In this document: positions 33,901 to 38,611 of the stretch, in pieces
Numbering within the stretch: the stretch's first letter is position 1
How the letters are laid out: the number at the start of each line of letters is the position of its first letter
Assembly: GCA_022496185.1 (NCBI GenBank)
Contig: WTXG01000311.1
Coordinates: 1 to 38,611, forward strand
Direction: 5' to 3'
DNA: 38,611 nt
Origin: Multifurca ochricompacta
Lineage: Eukaryota; Basidiomycota; Agaricomycetes; Russulales; Russulaceae
Program-made: the position numbers and the translations under genes
Notes under the pieces: model-generated
Databases searched by the model: none
Told to the model about the DNA's origin: nothing
What the model saw: the letters and a program-made list of their open reading frames with translations, nothing else

Positions 33901-36900
33901 TCGAAGAGCTGCGACGAACATTTGACAGCGCTGTCATAGATTTGCGAGCCAGCGTCCAGCTATGCAGGTCCCAATGCGGCTTCTGTAATCTCTTTTGTGT
34001 GCAAAGCCGTTTGCACGAAGGTGGCCACGATTGCCTGACGAATCACGAATGCATTCATGACTGTACTTTCTGCAAACGGGATCTACTCACCGCGAAGCCC
34101 TGTGGTCAAACGTACGTTCAGTCGAGTTTGCGGCTGATCTTGCTAACCTGTCTCGACTCGATAGCGCGGGCCACTCTGGAAATCATGTGTGAGTCCAGGG
34201 GTTCTCATAAGTTGCCTTTCTTATATATCTAATGTGCATCAGATGCCGCGTGGATTCTCATTTATGCGGAGAGCATTGCGAATTCTCCGGAAAGCAAGGC
34301 TGTGTGGACGAGTGTGTTAAGGTGACCTCGTTGATCCTTGCACCTAGCCCTATGCATGTGGACTTACCTTCGTTTTATTTCAAAATAGCCAATCGGGCAC
34401 GAAGGCGAACACATATGTTCAGCTCCGGTACATATGTGCGGTAAAGTACGTATCAATGTATGAGGTTGCACTCTAGATCTAGACCTAGATCCGCTCTTAG
34501 CCATGTGACTTAGTCGGCTTGAAGCTGCCAAACGGGAAATCGTTCACATGCTCTGGGACGTGTCGTGTTCCGATGTGAGTGGTGTCACTCCTAGCGGACA
34601 ATGATTGACAAACGTTACCCAGATATGAAGATCACCTGGTTCATGCGTGCGAACATAGACTTTGCCCTGTTTCCTGCGATCTTTGCAAGAGACTGTGTAG
34701 TGGGGATCACTTACATGGCCTTGCTCTAGACCAGAATCACCTCTGCGGGTACGTCATCTGTGCCTGCTTTTATGACACCATTTATGTCGGCATTTTAGGC
34801 AAGAACACTCTTGTAACGCCCTATGTACTGCCCCGGGTATATGTCAAATTGATACTACTCCCCAATCCATCGAGGCTACCTTTACAGGAAGGCACGAGAC
34901 CTTCCAATATACGAAGGTGAGCTCGTTCTCATAGAAAGAATAATATCAATATATTTGGAACGCGTTCAGTATACGCAAGGTGTGGAAGCCAAAACTCTCC
35001 ATTATTATTATTTTTACTGAGAACATCGGTTTAGCTGCGAAGCGCCTCCGTTGTGTCAAGACAATCGAGCCCGGGGAGGTCGAGCACCCAGGTCCTCATA
35101 TTCATAGCAACGAAAAGCAACCATTCCACTTCTGCGAGAGCCGGTGAGCTAGTAAGACTCGCCTCGATACTCATGGACCCTTACCCGCTTTAGGTGTGAG
35201 ACTTGCGGTTATTTATGCACGCTTCCTTTAGGTTTGCCATTGGATATTTTGCTACCCCCTTCGTGCTAGTCGCTTATTTTTAATTAGGGCATCCTCAACA
35301 GGAGCACGAGACCCGCCATGGATCCATGTCACGCACAAGGTGGGCTATTGATGGACCCGATGGGACTAGTCTCGAGTTAGAAGGGCGAAAATTTTCATCG
35401 AACGACGATGGCGCTCCTATGCTGTGCAATTTGGTGTGTACGTCGATGGGAAGACATGTTCATATCGACTACTGTCGCAGCGACCCCGGAGATCCCTGCG
35501 AAAACCCAGAGACGCAGCACATTAACGAGAGAATGGTCCCTAACCCCGACCAAGCCAAAGATTGGATCACACATGGCTTGCATTGGCGCCGAATGGGTGT
35601 GTTCATTATATGGCCGTTTGCCTAATCTTGCCTATGTGATTCTCAGGTTTTAAAGGTAATGAGAACGGCACTCGTATCTGGTACCTGTTAGATTGAACTA
35701 TCCCCGCAGATCCCTATTCTCGTGATGATCAGGCGAACTTCGCAAAGTGGTATGTAGACCAATTCGAACTCCTGTCACGAGTTACTAAAGGTTGTTTTGA
35801 CAGTGATGCAATGTGCCCAGGTAGTATATCTTTACAGCTGTCGTGAGCTTCGTAGATTGACTTAAATACAACTTGCAAGGCCCTGAGCACACTATAGAAG
35901 TGGGTGGAGCTAACGCGCAGCCGTCCCGCTGCCTGCTGGCTCTATTTCATGCGCCGATGGACGCCGCAAATGCGCCTACTGGTCTCGGATATGTGTCGAA
36001 CGATGGCCACCAATTCGCGTGCAAGATCCCATAGTTATGCAACAAGCATTCCATGTGTGAGTAGAGACTGGCTTATGGTCACCAACGTACCTAATGGCGA
36101 TGTTTCACAGGATCTTCGTCATTGACAGGTTCGTTTTGAAAGTTTTCCCCTACCTATTTATCGACACCTGCACTGCAGGTCCGGATCAATGTGTCAGCAG
36201 GACCGACAGCCACTCCCCAACTCAGCCGGAATCGATCGTATCACCCCCACAGCAAACGACAGGCTTGGGGCAGTCTTTGCGGCTCTCTACAGCTTCTGGC
36301 TAGCCCGCCAAGCTGCGATTGACCGCAACGCGCAGATAGGCGGAGTTAGAAGGGACGCGTATAGCTTGATCTTCTTTAATCATGAGCCGTCAACTTCCAT
36401 CGAAAATGACTTTACAAGCTCCCCCGACGATCTGTTAACCGCGGCGCTGCGACACGAGGCCGATGGCGGCACGGATTTCACAAGTGCACTTGATAGAGCC
36501 AAAATATCATGGACTTGCACTGGAGTACAGAAAGGTACCAGCACAGACTTATGCCTCGTCATTCCTACGTCGTTGTGATCCGCCGGGTATATTGACGTGC
36601 ATCGTAGAACGCCTATTGTGATTTCTTGTCCGACGGCGAGGACTATGTCAGGGATGAACCGATCTACGACATCTGCCGTGGCGCTGTGCGCCAAGGGTTT
36701 GTATATTTTGAGTTTCCTTCTGGAAATGAGCTTACGACTTAATTGTTTAGGAGGCCACTTTCGTTTCATGCCGTCTCTTTCGGGCAGGATACTACGTCAT
36801 CCTCGTTACGCAGGATGGCACAGATCGCCGAAGAGGTACAGAACAACGCGCCGCAAGATCCGCTGCTCCTGCAACAGCCAACATCCCCTCCTCTTACACA

Positions 36901-37086
36901 GAGGCCTCGACACGGTAAGGAGGCCAACCTTATTCTTGGCCTTCTGAATTTTAACGTCGTTTATAGGTTCGCCTAGCAGAAACGTTCCTAGGGCTCGCTG
37001 AGTCACTTAGAAAGCCCCGCGGTTCTTGTTTTCATCACATTAAGTTGTTGCCTGTTTGTTTAGAATCGCAATTGCCAAGCAATTAA
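27982..37086 (+). CDS. Giant gene B: GBP-like GTPase / Cys-His array / vWA protein, frame broken in its last 1 kb
   Basis: I trace 41 exons from ATG 27982 (MSGSSVDGAAESDQF) to TAA 37086. N-terminal exons include 28144-28443, 28497-28689, 28741-28938 and 28992-29187. Parts in order (residues approximate): disordered Ser/Pro/Gln-rich start, 1-105; conserved blocks (KGMYRLLDLI, SGLYVVRSF, VLYWPEDTTW), 110-390; charged helical region, 390-720; beta-rich propeller-like part, 740-1240; P-loop GTPase, 1241-1460, with GEQSVGKSF, RTTEGVWM, DFEG and VVIIKDV; Cys/His array, 1600-2045 (CRSQCGFCNLFC, SRLHEGGHDC, CDLCKRLCSGDHLHG, CETCGYLC); vWA, 2055-2250, with DRSGSM and GGTDF. As given, the frame meets TAG at 36032-36034, and four more one-base losses follow. 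The traced exons total 6907 nt; five added bases give 6912, or 2303 codons plus stop. So it is either recently broken or misread. Function unknown. Confidence 0.75.
34970..34979 (+). other. 10-nt microexon of giant gene B
   Basis: The ten bases tatacgcaag lie between an intron ending ..gttcag and a donor gtgtgg. They encode Y-T-Q plus one base, restoring phase between FQYTK and AAKRLRC. The match in gene A is 13571-13580. Confidence 0.8.
35647..35655 (+). other. 9-nt microexon of giant gene B
   Basis: The nine bases gttttaaag lie between ..tctcag and gtaatg. They supply G-F-K between WRRM and DPYSRDD. The match in gene A is 12888-12896. Confidence 0.75.
36111..36128 (+). other. 18-nt microexon of giant gene B (vWA MIDAS strand)
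   Basis: Encodes IFVID and flanking codon parts between ..ttcacag and gttcgt. The next exon (36179) begins with the remainder of R then SGSM, giving DRSGS. The match in gene A is 12448-12465. Confidence 0.8.
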
Positions 37087-37800
37087 ATGTTCGTTCCAAT
37101 GCCCAATGCGAGGCCTGATTTGCCTAGCTTAGTATTCACACAAGTCGCACTAAAACTCAAATCGTCATTGAGAGCCCTGTTTGATAAGCCACATTTATTT
37201 GTGAATCTAGCAGGAGGTGTCGTCCTATCACTGCGACTTGAATCGTATCGCAAGTACTGCACTCTGGACACACCCCTCATTGAGCGAAGCTTTCTAGGGG
37301 AAGTTTTCTTGGTGTCACAAGAAAATATCACCGAAAATTACATAGGCAAGAGCTACAAGCACCTCCAAGTTGTCCTATTAGCTGCTTCTCGCTATATTGG
37401 TTGATCATCATGGACTGGTTGGTTCTTTATGCGGAAACTTCGTCACCGTGTTCCGACTAAGCTTACACACGCCCTCTGGAGCTCTGCTAATGTCGTTGTA
37501 GTTGTAAACATCAGTTGAGCTGTGCTCGAATTCAGCTTTGCCATAGCTATAGACACCTACTTGAATGTATTTTAGGGCGTTTTAAGAGAAAAGTGCACTT
37601 TTTGGGTCAACTTCATGATGACAAAGGCCTGCTGACAAAGGGAGGACGTTCCAGCCACCAAGTGGCGTATATGGCAATACTTTCTATTAGTGGTAACGGT
37701 TTAAGCTCCGACAGGGGTAGGTGAACATTTACAAACGCGCGCGTGTTAACGTCCCTTCACCGCCGGCGACGACGACGCGACGACATTTACCATATTCATA
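37087..37800. other. Intergenic between giant gene B and BRR2
   Basis: About 0.7 kb with the 3' end of gene B and the BRR2 promoter. A 105-codon plus frame (37087-37404) starts right after the gene B stop, but shows no motif and I see no support for it as a gene. A GCGACGACGACGCGACGAC run lies at 37765-37783, just upstream of the BRR2 start. Confidence 0.5.
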
Positions 37801-38611
37801 ATGTCGGGTCGTCCTCCTGGAAAGCCTGATCTATCTGGCTATAACTATGGGGCCATCTCCTCTCTTGTCTTAACAGCAGACCGCTCAGCTTTACCTCGAC
37901 GAGACAAGGAGCCAGATGGCGCGCCTACCTCCCTCGCTGGTCGCATCGACCCTCGTGAAATGGGTTCGCGCGTTCAGCGCGCAGTCCCAAAAGATCTCGA
38001 AAAGAAGAAAAAAAAGGCCATCGATAAGCAGGACCCCTCTGAGCGCCCCGCCAAGCGCAAGCAAGAGGCTGCTGGCTTCGGTTATGCCGACATCCTCGAG
38101 GCCACCCAAGACGTCGAGGGATTAACCTACCGTCCACGTACTGCAGAAACACGCGAGGTTTACGAGCTTATTCTCTCCACTGTCCATCTTGCGCTTGGTG
38201 ACCAGGCCCAGGACGTCGTGCGCAGTGCCGCCGACACCGTGCTCGAAACCCTTAAAAACGAAAATATGAAGGACTTCGACAAGAAAAAGGATGTTGAAGA
38301 AGTCCTTGGACCTGTCACTGGCGAAAATTTCTCTCAGCTCATCAGTCTATCCAAGAAAATTACTGATTATGGTGCCGAGGATGAGACCATGGCAGACCCC
38401 GACATGGAACGCAAGGACGCTGAGATTGACGATGAGGTCGGTGTAGCGGTGGTGTTTGATGAAGAGGAGCAGGAGAGCGATGAAGAGGAGGGCTATGAGA
38501 TTAGAGACGAGGAGGATGAGGAAGAGGAAGGTGGAGAAGGTGAAAAGGACGGGGAGGCTCCAGTAGGCGAAGGAGAAGATGAAGGGGAAGAAGAGTTAGT
38601 CATTGGCGGTG
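37801..38611 (+). CDS. BRR2: Brr2/SNRNP200 U5 snRNP helicase, N-terminal part (runs off the window)
   Basis: Ski2-like DExD/H helicase of the U5 snRNP that unwinds U4/U6 during spliceosome activation. Only the first 270 codons are inside the window; no intron is needed and the frame stays open to the edge. Recognisable N-terminal features: GYNYGAISSLVLTADR (about 13-28), the basic tract KDLEKKKKKAIDK, FGYADILEATQDVEGLTYRP, the TRE(V/T)YE block followed by the LALGDQAQDVVRSAADTVL segment, and KKITDYGAEDE. A long acidic tract (about 220-268, mostly Glu/Asp/Gly) follows, as in other Brr2 N-termini. The helicase cassettes lie beyond the window. The start at 37801 is the first Met and gives the family-typical beginning MSGRPP. 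Confidence 0.93.
   Translation, partial: MSGRPPGKPDLSGYNYGAISSLVLTADRSALPRRDKEPDGAPTSLAGRIDPREMGSRVQRAVPKDLEKKKKKAIDKQDPSERPAKRKQEAAGFGYADILEATQDVEGLTYRPRTAETREVYELILSTVHLALGDQAQDVVRSAADTVLETLKNENMKDFDKKKDVEEVLGPVTGENFSQLISLSKKITDYGAEDETMADPDMERKDAEIDDEVGVAVVFDEEEQESDEEEGYEIRDEEDEEEEGGEGEKDGEAPVGEGEDEGEEELVIGG

Noticed and set aside
37087..37404. 105-codon plus-strand frame after giant gene B
   Set aside because: No domain or continuation into further exons; overlaps the expected 3' untranslated region.
1..38611. CRISPR arrays, bacterial operons, riboswitches
   Set aside because: The window is eukaryotic with spliced genes; no regular spacer-repeat array is present.
1..38611. tRNA or rRNA genes
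   Set aside because: I scanned for T-loop (GGTTCRA) cores with paired arms and saw none convincing; a covariance-model scan would be needed to exclude them.

Overview
This is a stretch of fungal nuclear chromosome, most likely from an agaricomycete-type basidiomycete. Almost every gene is cut by many introns of about 46-70 bp with GT..AG ends. The recognisable genes are ordinary eukaryotic ones: Atg18, an EZH2/KMT6 SET methyltransferase, NF-YB/HAP3, an RBR ubiquitin ligase and the start of the Brr2 spliceosomal helicase. Exon boundaries given here were traced by hand, by requiring GT/GC..AG ends, continuous reading phase and agreement with known families or with the paralogue inside the window.

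Layout: (1) 1-148, possible C-terminal end of a membrane protein. (2) 1323-2819 (-), Atg18. (3) 3423-6170 (+), an EZH2-type H3K27 methyltransferase in 13 exons, 682 aa. (4) 6399-7091 (+), NF-YB, 156 aa. (5) 8065-9731 (+), an unrecognised Ser/Pro-rich protein. (6) 11456-20972 (-), giant gene A. (7) 20973-25240, an accessory stretch with a nested, decayed Tc1/mariner-like element (22099-23359). (8) 25241-26509 (+), an RBR E3 ligase. (9) 27982-37086 (+), giant gene B. (10) 37801-38611 (+), N-terminus of Brr2, running off the window.

The most unusual part is the inverted pair of giant paralogues A and B. Each spans about 9 kb. B has 41 traced exons, and A shares the landmarks compared. Each encodes a protein of roughly 2,200-2,300 residues with the same order: conserved N-terminal blocks, a charged helical part, a repetitive beta-rich (propeller-like) part, a P-loop GTPase resembling the GBP/RHD3 large-GTPase group, a long Cys/His array (probable zinc-binding), and a C-terminal von Willebrand A domain with a MIDAS motif. 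An RBR ubiquitin ligase and transposon debris lie between them.

Both giant genes carry damage, of different kinds. Copy A has a 735-bp insertion with solo-LTR-like ends (TGTA..TACA) and a 4-bp target duplication inside an exon. Copy B reads cleanly for about 2,040 codons, then shows five one-base deletions in its last 1 kb, through the vWA domain. The traced exons of B sum to 6907 nt, and five restored bases give a multiple of three. The five could be real decay or homopolymer errors in the assembly. The two genes also share 10-nt, 9-nt and 18-nt microexons, and copy A appears to use two GC-AG introns where copy B has GT.

The biological role of the giant proteins is unknown. A link to immunity-like or membrane-remodelling GTPases is only an inference from domain resemblance.
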